From: Pseudomonas sp. PDM16
Lineage (GTDB): Bacteria; Pseudomonadota; Gammaproteobacteria; Pseudomonadales; Pseudomonadaceae
DNA: 64,000 nt
NCBI RefSeq assembly: GCF_014851865.1
Contig: NZ_JACVAM010000003.1
Location: 1-64,000 of the forward strand
Direction: 5' to 3'
This document shows, in pieces, positions 1 to 7,563 of this stretch; the first letter of the stretch is position 1; each line of letters starts with the position of its first letter. The notes below the pieces were generated by a model. It searched no databases. It was not told the origin of the DNA and worked only from the letters and a program-made list of their open reading frames with translations. The position numbers and the translations under genes were made by a program.

Positions 1-129
1 TTCTACGGCGCGAAGCTGGCAACGGCGGACTTCTACTTCCAGCGCCTGCTGCCTCGCATCCTCGGTCTGGAGGCCGCCATCCGCGCCGGCAGCGAGCCTC
101 TGTTCGGCCTGGCGGCCGAGCAGTTCTGA
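1..129 (+). CDS. Acyl-CoA dehydrogenase, C-terminal end (partial, cut by window start)
   Basis: The window opens in frame inside a gene whose last 42 residues are readable. The tail includes GAKLATADFYFQRLLP and ends AAEQF, which resembles the C-terminal extension of the large (about 590-600 residue) acyl-CoA dehydrogenases of the DmdC type, FAD enzymes that make the alpha-beta double bond of acyl-CoAs. A thiolase follows on the same strand, as expected for a beta-oxidation unit, but a terminator separates the two. The assignment rests on the tail and the context only. Confidence 0.6.
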   Translation, partial: FYGAKLATADFYFQRLLPRILGLEAAIRAGSEPLFGLAAEQF

Positions 130-138
130 CGATTGAGC

Positions 139-176
139 GACACGCGGCCCCGATGCTGGGGGCCGTGTCTTTTTCT
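139..176 (+). terminator. Rho-independent terminator after the acyl-CoA dehydrogenase
   Basis: The arms GACACGCGGCCCC (139-151) and GGGGGCCGTGTC (158-169) pair almost fully around a six-base loop and are followed by a run of T. This suggests the downstream thiolase has its own promoter or is reached only by readthrough. Confidence 0.8.
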
Positions 177-219
177 TCACGATCTAGCCCGCCGGGGTGG
201 ATCGGCACCCGGAGTTTCT

Positions 220-1401
220 ATGCGTGATGTTGTGATTGTCGCCGCCACCCGCACAGCCATCGGCTCTTTCCAGGGCAGCCTGAGTCGGGTTCCTGCCGTG
301 GACCTCGGCGCCACGGTGGTCCGCCACCTGCTGGCTCAGGCAACACTAGACGGTGCACTGGTCGACGAGGTGATCCTAGGCCATGTACTCACCGCAGGTG
401 CCGGGCAGAACACGGCCCGGCAGACCGCCATCAGAGCAGGATTACCGCACACCGTACCCGCGCTGACCCTCAACAAGGTCTGTGGCTCGGGTCTCAAGGC
501 GGTACAGCTCGGCTACCAGGCGATTGCCTGTGGCGACGCCGAGGTGATCATCGCCGGTGGCCAGGAGAACATGAGCCTGGCGCCCTATGTCATCCCGCAG
601 GCCCGTACCGGGCTGCGTATGGGCCACCAGCCGCTCGTCGACACGATGATCAGGGATGGCCTGTGGGACGCTTTCAACGACTACCACATGGGCATCACTG
701 CCGAGAACCTGGCCGAACAGTACGGCATCGGCCGCGACGAGCAGGACACCTTCGCCGCGACATCCCAGCAACGCGCCTGTGCCGCCATCGACAACGGTCG
801 CTTCGACGCCGAGATTGCCCCCGTGCACGTTCCCCAGGCCAGGGGCGAAGCCGTCATCTTCGACCGTGACGAGCAGCCCCGCCCTAGCACCACGCAGGAC
901 ACGCTGGGCAAGCTGCGAGCGGCATTCAAGACCGACGGCACGGTAACGGCCGGCAACGCCTCGACGCTGAACGATGGCGCCGCCGCCGTCCTGCTGATGA
1001 GCAGGGAGAAGGCAGCTGAACTGAACCTCCCGGTGCTGGCCCGCATCGTCGCGGCCGCCGGTGCAGGGGTCGACCCGGCAATCATGGGCATCGGCCCGGT
1101 CTTCGCCACCTGCAAGGTGCTCGACAAGGCTGGCTGGCAGCTGGAAGAGGTGGATCTCATCGAGGCCAACGAAGCCTTTGCCGCCCAGGCCCTGGCCGTT
1201 GGTCGCGAGCTGCACTGGGACAGCGCCAAGGTCAACGTCAATGGGGGCGCCATCGCGCTGGGCCACCCCATAGGCGCCTCCGGCTGCCGCATCCTGGTCA
1301 CCCTGCTGCATGAAATGCAGCGTCGTGGCGCCCGCAAGGGTCTCGCCACACTGTGTATCGGCGGCGGCCAGGGCGTCGCACTCGCCGTCCAACGCGACTA
1401 G
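220..1401 (+). CDS. Thiolase (acetyl-CoA C-acyltransferase)
   Basis: The 393-residue product is a full-length thiolase, which condenses or cleaves beta-ketoacyl-CoA in the cytosol. The nucleophilic Cys88 lies in NKVCGSG. The GHPIGASG motif (His near residue 349) and the CIGGGQG motif (second Cys near 379) are both present, so the active site is intact. The start at 220 ([12 protein letters not shown]) matches the family; an upstream in-frame ATG at 133 lies inside the preceding terminator and would add 29 unlike residues. With the acyl-CoA dehydrogenase before it and a porin after it, it probably serves degradation of fatty or aromatic acids. Whether it prefers acetoacetyl-CoA or longer substrates cannot be read from the sequence. 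Confidence 0.93.
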   Translation: MRDVVIVAATRTAIGSFQGSLSRVPAVDLGATVVRHLLAQATLDGALVDEVILGHVLTAGAGQNTARQTAIRAGLPHTVPALTLNKVCGSGLKAVQLGYQAIACGDAEVIIAGGQENMSLAPYVIPQARTGLRMGHQPLVDTMIRDGLWDAFNDYHMGITAENLAEQYGIGRDEQDTFAATSQQRACAAIDNGRFDAEIAPVHVPQARGEAVIFDRDEQPRPSTTQDTLGKLRAAFKTDGTVTAGNASTLNDGAAAVLLMSREKAAELNLPVLARIVAAAGAGVDPAIMGIGPVFATCKVLDKAGWQLEEVDLIEANEAFAAQALAVGRELHWDSAKVNVNGGAIALGHPIGASGCRILVTLLHEMQRRGARKGLATLCIGGGQGVALAVQRD

Positions 1402-1418
1402 TCCCCATCCCCATCTCT

Positions 1419-1441
1419 CACGGGCTGCCCAACAGCCCGTG
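1419..1441 (+). other. Stem-loop between thiolase and porin genes
   Basis: The perfect 9-bp arms CACGGGCTG and CAGCCCGTG flank a five-base loop directly after the thiolase stop codon. No T run follows, so this is either a weak terminator or an RNA-stability element. The porin start lies about 40 bases further on. Confidence 0.45.
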
Positions 1442-1482
1442 CGGGGTTGCTGTACCTCCAATAACAACAAAAGGGCTTCACC

Positions 1483-2757
1483 ATGCACTCTCCAGCACGT
1501 CACTTCCCTCAACTGCTACTGGCCTCCGCTATCGCTGGTATCGGCTTCGGCGCACCAGCCCAAGCAGCCTTTCTCGACGAGAGCAAGGCCAGCCTGGAAC
1601 TGCGCAATTTCTACTTCAATCGCGACTTCAGACAGGAAGGCGCCACGCAGGCCAAGGCCGAAGAATGGGCGCAGGGATTCCTGCTGCGCTACGAATCGGG
1701 CTTCACCGACGGCACAATCGGTGTCGGCGTGGACGCCATCGGCCTGCTCGGACTCAAGCTCGACTCCAGTCCCGACCGCTCGGGAACAGGTCTGTTGCAG
1801 AGGGACCGCGAGGCACCGAGACGCGCACAGGACGAGTACTCGGACCTGGGTGTGACCGCCAAGCTGCGGGCCTCCAATAGCATCCTCAAGGTCGGCACCC
1901 TGATACCGAAGCTTCCCGTACTGATGCCGAACGACTCGCGTCTGCTGCCACAGACATTCCGGGGCGGCCATCTGAACATGCGGGAGATAGAAGGGCTCAA
2001 CCTGGACGCAGGCCGCCTCACCCAGGTCAACCAGCGCGACTCCAGCGACCTTGAAGACATGGCCATCACCACCGCGGTGGGTGTGAAGAATATCCGCACG
2101 CGGCACGCCAGCAGCGACGCCTTCGATTTCGCCAGCCTCAACTATGCCTGGAGCGACAGCCTCAGCACCGGCTACAGCTATGGCGCCCTGGACAACCTCT
2201 ATCGCCAGCATTACCTGACGCTCAACCATGTGCTGCGCCTGGGCGATGGCCAGTCTCTGAAGAGCGATATCCGTTTCGCTCACTCCAGTGACGATGGTGG
2301 CAGCAATGTCGACAACCAGGCCCTGGGAGCCCTGTTCACCTACGGTATCGGCAACCACGCCCTGGGCCTGGGCTACCAGCGGATGAGTGGCGATACCGGC
2401 TTCGCCTACGTCAACGGTACCGATGCCTACCTGGTCAACTTCGTGCAGATCGGTGACTTCGCCAGCAAGGACGAGACCTCCTGGCAGGCCCGCTATGACT
2501 ACAACTTCGCTGGCCTAGGCATTCCCGGCTTGACCTTCATGACCCGCTATCTCAGCGGCCACAACATCGACCTTGGGGCCGGCAAGCCGCGCGGCAGCGA
2601 ATGGGAGCGCGATACCGATATCGCCTACGTGATCCAGGAAGGGCCGCTGAAGAACCTCGGCATCAAATGGCGTAACGCGACTGTCCGTACGACGAACTTC
2701 GGCAGCGACCTGGATGAGAATCGCCTGATCCTGAGCTACAGCATTGCCCTGTGGTAG
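1483..2757 (+). CDS. OprD-family outer-membrane porin
   Basis: This 424-residue protein has a signal peptide (about residues 1-29, ending in AQA) and a pattern of alternating short beta strands. It ends in the aromatic-tipped strand LSYSIALW, as outer-membrane porins do. The mature start FLDESKASLELRNFYFNRDF is characteristic of the OprD/PhaK family of specific porins for amino acids and organic acids in Pseudomonas. The position after a thiolase suggests a carboxylic-acid substrate. An AAGGG ribosome binding site precedes the ATG. The exact substrate is unknown. Confidence 0.92.
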   Translation: MHSPARHFPQLLLASAIAGIGFGAPAQAAFLDESKASLELRNFYFNRDFRQEGATQAKAEEWAQGFLLRYESGFTDGTIGVGVDAIGLLGLKLDSSPDRSGTGLLQRDREAPRRAQDEYSDLGVTAKLRASNSILKVGTLIPKLPVLMPNDSRLLPQTFRGGHLNMREIEGLNLDAGRLTQVNQRDSSDLEDMAITTAVGVKNIRTRHASSDAFDFASLNYAWSDSLSTGYSYGALDNLYRQHYLTLNHVLRLGDGQSLKSDIRFAHSSDDGGSNVDNQALGALFTYGIGNHALGLGYQRMSGDTGFAYVNGTDAYLVNFVQIGDFASKDETSWQARYDYNFAGLGIPGLTFMTRYLSGHNIDLGAGKPRGSEWERDTDIAYVIQEGPLKNLGIKWRNATVRTTNFGSDLDENRLILSYSIALW

Positions 2758-2773
2758 CACCCACCCATGGAGC

Positions 2774-2799
2774 GCGGTACCGGCATTGGCCGGTATCGC
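2774..2799 (+). other. Stem-loop between porin and TPMT genes
   Basis: GCGGTACCGGC and GCCGGTATCGC form an 11-bp stem with one G-T pair and a four-base loop just after the porin stop. There is no T tract, so terminator function is uncertain. Confidence 0.4.
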
Positions 2800-2859
2800 C
2801 CGACATGCACTGCAGATGGGAAGATAGGCAGATCAATCTTCAGCACAGTCGGGGACACC

Positions 2860-3519
2860 ATGCTGGAAGCATTTTGGCAAGAACGATGGCGCAACAACCA
2901 GATTGGCTTTCACCAGGGAGAAGCCAACGCATACCTGACGCGACACTGGCCCTCCCTGGGCCTGGAAACAGGCTCGACAATCCTGGTGCCGCTCTGTGGC
3001 AAGAGCCTGGATATGGATTGGCTGCTCGGGCAGGGCCTGCAGGTCATCGGCGTCGAGCTGGTCGAACAGGCCGTGCGCGACTTCTTCGAGGAACGCCACC
3101 TGGTCCCGGAAATTGTCCAGCACAGGGACTTCCGGATTTATCGGGTCGACGCCCTGGAGATATGGTGCGGCGACTTCTTCGCCCTGACTCCCGCCGATGC
3201 CGTCACCTGCAAGGCCTTCTACGACCGGGCTGCGCTGATCGCTCTGCCGCCGGAAATGCGTGTGCGCTATGTGGAGGCGCTGGAGAGGCTGCTACCGGCC
3301 TCCAGCCTGGGTCTGCTGGTCACGCTCGACTACGAGCAATCGGCCATGCAGGGACCGCCCTTTGCCGTTACCGATGCCGAGGTGCTCGAACGTTTTGGCC
3401 GAACCTGGCATGTGCAGGTGCTGGAGCGCACCGATGTGATGGGCGAGAACTGGAAGTTCGTCCAGCGCGGGCTGAGCAGCCTGGACGAAGTCACCTACCG
3501 CCTCATCAAGCAGCGCTGA
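2860..3519 (+). CDS. tpm: Thiopurine S-methyltransferase (TPMT family)
   Basis: The 219-residue product begins MLEAFWQERWRNNQIGFHQG, the signature N-terminus of bacterial TPMT. This SAM-dependent enzyme methylates thiopurines and, in pseudomonads, tellurium and selenium oxyanions. The SAM-binding segment VPLCGKSLDM and the following GVELVEQAV are intact. The start at 2860 is chosen over an upstream ATG at 2767 because the family begins there and the earlier codons look non-coding. It is a single gene between a porin and convergent minus-strand genes. Confidence 0.94.
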   Translation: MLEAFWQERWRNNQIGFHQGEANAYLTRHWPSLGLETGSTILVPLCGKSLDMDWLLGQGLQVIGVELVEQAVRDFFEERHLVPEIVQHRDFRIYRVDALEIWCGDFFALTPADAVTCKAFYDRAALIALPPEMRVRYVEALERLLPASSLGLLVTLDYEQSAMQGPPFAVTDAEVLERFGRTWHVQVLERTDVMGENWKFVQRGLSSLDEVTYRLIKQR

Positions 3520-3540
3520 GCCCGATAGATATCCACCCTG

Positions 3541-4410
3541 CTAATGCCCCTGCCTGTTCTGGATCATGGGCAGTAGCGGGGCGTACTCGGCGTGGCTGAC
3601 GGGAGCGATGCCCGAAGCATCCTGCGAGGCAAGGAAGGCGGCAAGGCCATCCTGGTTCTCGAGCATGGCACTACGGATCCGCGCCTTGAGTTCGGGACAG
3701 AGGCTACCGCTGAAGACATAGGGATCGTAGTAGATACGCTCCGAGCGCCACAGCACATTGAAGGTTTTCCGACCGATGCGACCACTGTTGAGGTAGGCAT
3801 CGGCACGCACGCTGGCGACGAACGCCGCGTCCACCCTCTCCTCCAGCAGCGCATCCAGCGACTTGTCGTGCGAGCCAGTGTACACCACCGAACCGAAGAA
3901 CTGCGCCAGTGGCATGCCCACCTGAGCCGAGAACTCGGCGTTGGGCACCACGCTGCCCGAGGTACTGGCAGGATCGCTCAGCGCGCCGCGCTTGCCACGC
4001 AGCGCCGCCAGGTCGGGCATGTCACTGCGCGCCAGCAAAAGTGCCTGATAGTGGTGGCCTGCCGGCGTGAAGTAGCCGTTGTTGATGGTCAGGCTGGCGA
4101 ACGGCTCGATGCGCGGGTCGCGCTGGTAGGCCAGTGCATAGGAGGCAGGCCCGAGCCAGGCAACGTCCACTCCGCCGGAGACGATAGCGTCGACCACACT
4201 TTCGTAGGAAGAGGCCGGCACGATCTCCGCCGGCATGCCCAGCACACTGCGGAGGCGCTCTAGCAGCGGTTGATACTCCTGCATCAGCGTACCCATGTTC
4301 TTCTTCGGAATTACCGCGATGCGCAGGCTGTGCTGCGTACACTGAGCATGTGCCGTGCCCGTCAGTATCAGGGCCAGTGTCAGCCCGGCCAGAACGCTCA
4401 TTGCTCGCAT
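3541..4410 (-). CDS. PhnD-like phosphate/phosphonate-type periplasmic binding protein
   Basis: The 289-residue protein has a signal peptide (cleavage near AHA-QC) and the PhnD/PstS-type binding fold: IAVIPKKNMGTLMQEYQPL near the N-terminus, SYESVVDAIVSGGVDVAWLGPASY, and a later VYTGSHDKSLDALLEERVDAAFV. No ABC permease or ATPase is adjacent. Instead its start overlaps the end of the GGDEF-EAL gene by 13 bases, so the two are translationally coupled. I infer that it serves as a periplasmic ligand sensor for that membrane protein rather than as a transporter subunit. The ligand is unknown; phosphonate binding is only a family label. Confidence 0.85.
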   Translation of the reverse strand: MRAMSVLAGLTLALILTGTAHAQCTQHSLRIAVIPKKNMGTLMQEYQPLLERLRSVLGMPAEIVPASSYESVVDAIVSGGVDVAWLGPASYALAYQRDPRIEPFASLTINNGYFTPAGHHYQALLLARSDMPDLAALRGKRGALSDPASTSGSVVPNAEFSAQVGMPLAQFFGSVVYTGSHDKSLDALLEERVDAAFVASVRADAYLNSGRIGRKTFNVLWRSERIYYDPYVFSGSLCPELKARIRSAMLENQDGLAAFLASQDASGIAPVSHAEYAPLLPMIQNRQGH

Positions 4411-6725
4411 GCGACTGCCACCGAATGGAGGAAGGGAGGGTACTCGCCCAACTGCGCCGCCGTCAGCGGCCGACTGAAATGGTAGCCCTGGGCAAAGTCG
4501 CACCCCGCCAAGCGTAAATACACCACCTGCTCGCGAGTCTCGACGCCCTCCGCCACTACTTCCAGCCCCAGGCGCTTGGCGAGAATGATGGTGGACGAGA
4601 CGATGGGGCTGTCGTCATGGCTGTTGGACAGCTGGGCTATCAGCGAGCGGTCTATCTTGAGCCGCGTGAGCGGCAGTGACTGCAGGTGCGAGAAGCCGGC
4701 GTAGCCCTGGCCGAAATCATCGAGGCTGATCTTGATGCCGACGTCGCGCAGCCGGCGCAGATGCTCGATGGCAAGGCCTTCGTGGTCCAGTACCGTGGTC
4801 TCGGTGATCTCCAGCTCCAGGCGCCGAGGGTCGACGCCATGGCGTTCAAGCTCATCGAGCAGGTGATCACTGAAATCCGCCTGGCGCAGCTGCAGCGGCG
4901 ATACGTTGACCGCCAGTCCGGCCTGAACCTCCAGCGCCTGCCAGCGTGCCAGTTCCTCGCAGGCCAGGCGCAACACCTCCCAGCCGAGGGCGATGATGAA
5001 GCCGCTACGCTCGGCCAGGGAGATGAAGCGATCCGGATAGAGCAAACCGAACTCCGGGTGATGCCAGCGCACCAGCGCCTCGTAGCCATCCACCTGCATG
5101 GAATCGAGGCGGGTCTGCGGCTGGTAGTGAAGGACGAACTGGCGCTCCTTCAGGGCGCTACCGAAAGCCTGCTCCAGGGCGAACTCTTCGATATCCACCA
5201 CGTTCAACGAGGGGTCGAAGAAACGATATTGACCGCGCCCCGCCTGCTTGGCCGAGTACATGGCGGCATCGGCACAGCGGATCAGCTCGTCCAGCGCCTG
5301 GCCGTCGCGAGGGCAGATGCTCACGCCGACACTCGGACTGGTGTTCAGCTCATGCTCGTCCAGTGAATAGATAGTCGAGAGCTTCTTCACCAGCTCCCTC
5401 ACCCAGACATCGATCTGCTCCTCGCTGCGGTCACCGGCCAGCAACACGACGAACTCGTCGCCGCCGAAACGGGCCGCCTCGTCTCCTGGCTCCAGTGCCC
5501 GGCTGATGCGACCGGCCACGGCCTGCAGCAGCATGTCGCCCACCTTGTGGCCGAGGGAATCGTTGATCGACTTGAAGCGGTCCATGTCGATGAACAGGAT
5601 GGCCATCAGACGACGGCGACCACGCTGCTCGGCCAATGCCCGCGCCGCCACCTCCATGAACTGACGACGATTGTGCAGGCCGCTGAGATGGTCCGTGGCC
5701 GCCGCATGGCTACTGCGCCGATGCTCCTCTTCCAGGCGGTGGATCAGCTCCTGATTCACCTGTTGTGCCTGCTCCAGGGCCGTGAACGCTTCCTGGCGCT
5801 TGCCCAGTGTCCGCCAGGTCCAGAGGAGCCCTCCGAGGACCAGCAGGGTCATGCTCAGGTTCAGCCACAACTGGCGTGCGTAGGTGAGTTGCGAAGGGGC
5901 CAGGATCTCCCTCTCCCGCTGGCTGACCGTCACACTGAAACCCCGCTGCACCACGCGACGGTAGAGGCTCTGGTACTCCCCATCCGCGGCAAACTGGCTG
6001 AATCGGCCGCTCACCTCTGCGGTGTCCGGAATGTCCGGCCCGAGCGCCGTGCCCGCGAGCACCACGCCACTGCTGCTGATGCGCAAGCGCTCTTGCCCGG
6101 TGCTGTCGAGCAGGCGCATCAGGCCGCTGATACCCAGGTCGATGTTCTGGAACAGCACCGCCAGGTAGCCGATATCGAGCTGCACCAGCAGCACACAGTC
6201 CAGCTCGCCCGTCGCCGCATCCGCCAATGGCAGCAGGAATGGCAGGCGCCAGTTCAGCTGGGCCGCTTCCTCCACGCCCTGGGTCAGGTGTGGCAGGTAG
6301 GGTTTGAATCCGTATCGCTCGATGTGTCTTCCAAGCTGTTGCAACCACACGGCCGGCAGTTGCGAAGGCTCGTCGCTGTGGCTGGCGGAAAGCACCTGGC
6401 CATCGCGCGCATACAGGCTCATCCGTTTGAGTACCGGATCCTCGGCGAGCATACGCACCAGATTCCAGTGCCTTGTCCCCTGGCCACGCAGGTCGACCTG
6501 AGCGGCACGGCCTATGGCCTGAGCCCGGTCCACCAACTGGCTGAGGTTTTCCGCAGTGATGGTGGCGAGATTGAGATGCTCGGCAGCCTTGGCAGCCAGG
6601 GCCTGTTGCTGCGAAGCGGCTTTCTGCTGGAAGTACAGCCCCCACAGGAACACCAGGGTGACCGCGCAAAGGGAGAGAAGGAGAAACTGCAGAAAGCCGA
6701 GCGAGGAGAAGAACCGGCGGATCAC
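4398..6725 (-). CDS. Membrane diguanylate cyclase/phosphodiesterase (GGDEF-EAL)
   Basis: This 775-residue protein starts with a transmembrane helix (about 10-32), then has a periplasmic sensor region of about 230 residues, a second helix near 285-305 (LWLNLSMTLLVLGGLLW), a short coiled coil, a GGDEF domain and a C-terminal EAL domain. The cyclase motif ARFGGDEFVV is intact; the usual upstream RxxD inhibitory site is not visible (PGDE at that place). In the EAL domain YEALVRW, NVSPLQL, ITETT, DDFGQGY, LKIDRS and AEGVET are present, so both making and breaking cyclic-di-GMP are possible. Translation appears to start at a GTG. The overlapping PhnD-like gene downstream is its likely periplasmic partner. 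Confidence 0.93.
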   Translation of the reverse strand: MIRRFFSSLGFLQFLLLSLCAVTLVFLWGLYFQQKAASQQQALAAKAAEHLNLATITAENLSQLVDRAQAIGRAAQVDLRGQGTRHWNLVRMLAEDPVLKRMSLYARDGQVLSASHSDEPSQLPAVWLQQLGRHIERYGFKPYLPHLTQGVEEAAQLNWRLPFLLPLADAATGELDCVLLVQLDIGYLAVLFQNIDLGISGLMRLLDSTGQERLRISSSGVVLAGTALGPDIPDTAEVSGRFSQFAADGEYQSLYRRVVQRGFSVTVSQREREILAPSQLTYARQLWLNLSMTLLVLGGLLWTWRTLGKRQEAFTALEQAQQVNQELIHRLEEEHRRSSHAAATDHLSGLHNRRQFMEVAARALAEQRGRRRLMAILFIDMDRFKSINDSLGHKVGDMLLQAVAGRISRALEPGDEAARFGGDEFVVLLAGDRSEEQIDVWVRELVKKLSTIYSLDEHELNTSPSVGVSICPRDGQALDELIRCADAAMYSAKQAGRGQYRFFDPSLNVVDIEEFALEQAFGSALKERQFVLHYQPQTRLDSMQVDGYEALVRWHHPEFGLLYPDRFISLAERSGFIIALGWEVLRLACEELARWQALEVQAGLAVNVSPLQLRQADFSDHLLDELERHGVDPRRLELEITETTVLDHEGLAIEHLRRLRDVGIKISLDDFGQGYAGFSHLQSLPLTRLKIDRSLIAQLSNSHDDSPIVSSTIILAKRLGLEVVAEGVETREQVVYLRLAGCDFAQGYHFSRPLTAAQLGEYPPFLHSVAVACEQ

Positions 6726-6813
6726 TACGTCAATTTCCAGCCGTTGAGTGGTGGCAAATTACCACCACCGCATGACGTTTACATGACCATTCGGTCAGCA
6801 AGCGGCTGCCCGC

Positions 6814-7203
6814 CTATCTTCTGCGCTGTCTTCCCGACCAGTCCAGGGCGCCAACGGACGCCTCATAGATCAGCCCGACGAAGAGAACGGCCATGAACAG
6901 CGCCGCGCCGGCGAACCCGACCCAGCCACTCTCGCGGACGGAAACGGCCCAGGCCAGCAGGAAGAGCGCCTCGATCTCGAAGATGACGAAGAGTATCGCG
7001 ACCAGGTAGAACTTCACCGAGAAACGCAGGCGGGCATCTCCGACCGGCAGCATGCCCGACTCGAATGGCTCGTTCTTGCTACGCCCCCAGGACCTGCTGC
7101 CCAGCAGGTGCGAGACGCTCAGCATGAGCGCACACAGCCCCGCCACCCCGAGCAGAAACGCCATCAGCGGCAAGTGCTGGGCGAGATCGTTGACAGTGCC
7201 CAT
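6814..7203 (-). CDS. nuoA: Orphan NADH-quinone oxidoreductase subunit A
   Basis: The 129-residue product has three membrane segments and the NuoA hallmarks [21 protein letters not shown] and [22 protein letters not shown], including the conserved acidic residues of the FEIE segment. NuoA is a membrane subunit of respiratory complex I. The ATG at 7203 is preceded by a GGGGGATG ribosome site. No nuoB or other nuo gene is nearby: a GGDEF-EAL gene lies downstream and a TonB receptor upstream. This is therefore a stand-alone copy, either a paralogue or a relocated subunit. I cannot tell from this window whether a complete nuo operon exists elsewhere. Confidence 0.88.
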   Translation of the reverse strand: MGTVNDLAQHLPLMAFLLGVAGLCALMLSVSHLLGSRSWGRSKNEPFESGMLPVGDARLRFSVKFYLVAILFVIFEIEALFLLAWAVSVRESGWVGFAGAALFMAVLFVGLIYEASVGALDWSGRQRRR

Positions 7204-7563
7204 CACATCATCCCCCGGTCCGTGGCCAGATATCCGTGGCGAATTCGTGCAGGCCCGCAGCAGCAGGCGGTCGACAAGCGAACGAGCGAGAAACCATCCA
7301 TCTGGGGCCCGAAAGACCAGGCTCCTACGGAATGGCGGTGCGGAGGGGAGATGCGAGACGTCACCACTACGACTTCCTTGGAAGTGAAGGGTCGTCCCTA
7401 CTGGAAGAAATACAGGACCGAGGTCGTCCCCGGTCAGGGCGGCATGAGCGGGCAGACCATAACACCGGTGCCAGGTACCGGCAACGCAGTCTGCCTGGTG
7501 CTGCTCTCCGGCGAGGCAGATGGCGCACACTACTACAGGCTGCGCCATCTGCCCCATCTAGCG
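7204..7563. other. Gene-free interval between nuoA and the fecA-like gene
   Basis: No convincing gene is present in these 360 bases. Open frames exist on both strands but have no family resemblance and no start signals. The one clear structure is the 13-bp inverted repeat at 7515-7553. The nuoA promoter should lie in the lower half, but I see no strong consensus. Confidence 0.5.
7515..7553 (-). repeat. 13-bp perfect inverted repeat downstream of the fecA-like gene
   Basis: GGCAGATGGCGCA (7515-7527) and TGCGCCATCTGCC (7541-7553) are perfect complements with a 13-base loop. They start 11 bases after the stop of the TonB receptor gene. No T run follows on the minus strand, so this is either a Rho-assisted 3-prime stem or a protective hairpin. 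Confidence 0.6.

Noticed and set aside
5547-6896. 449-codon open frame opposite the GGDEF-EAL gene
   Set aside because: The minus strand holds clear GGDEF and transmembrane features; this frame has none.
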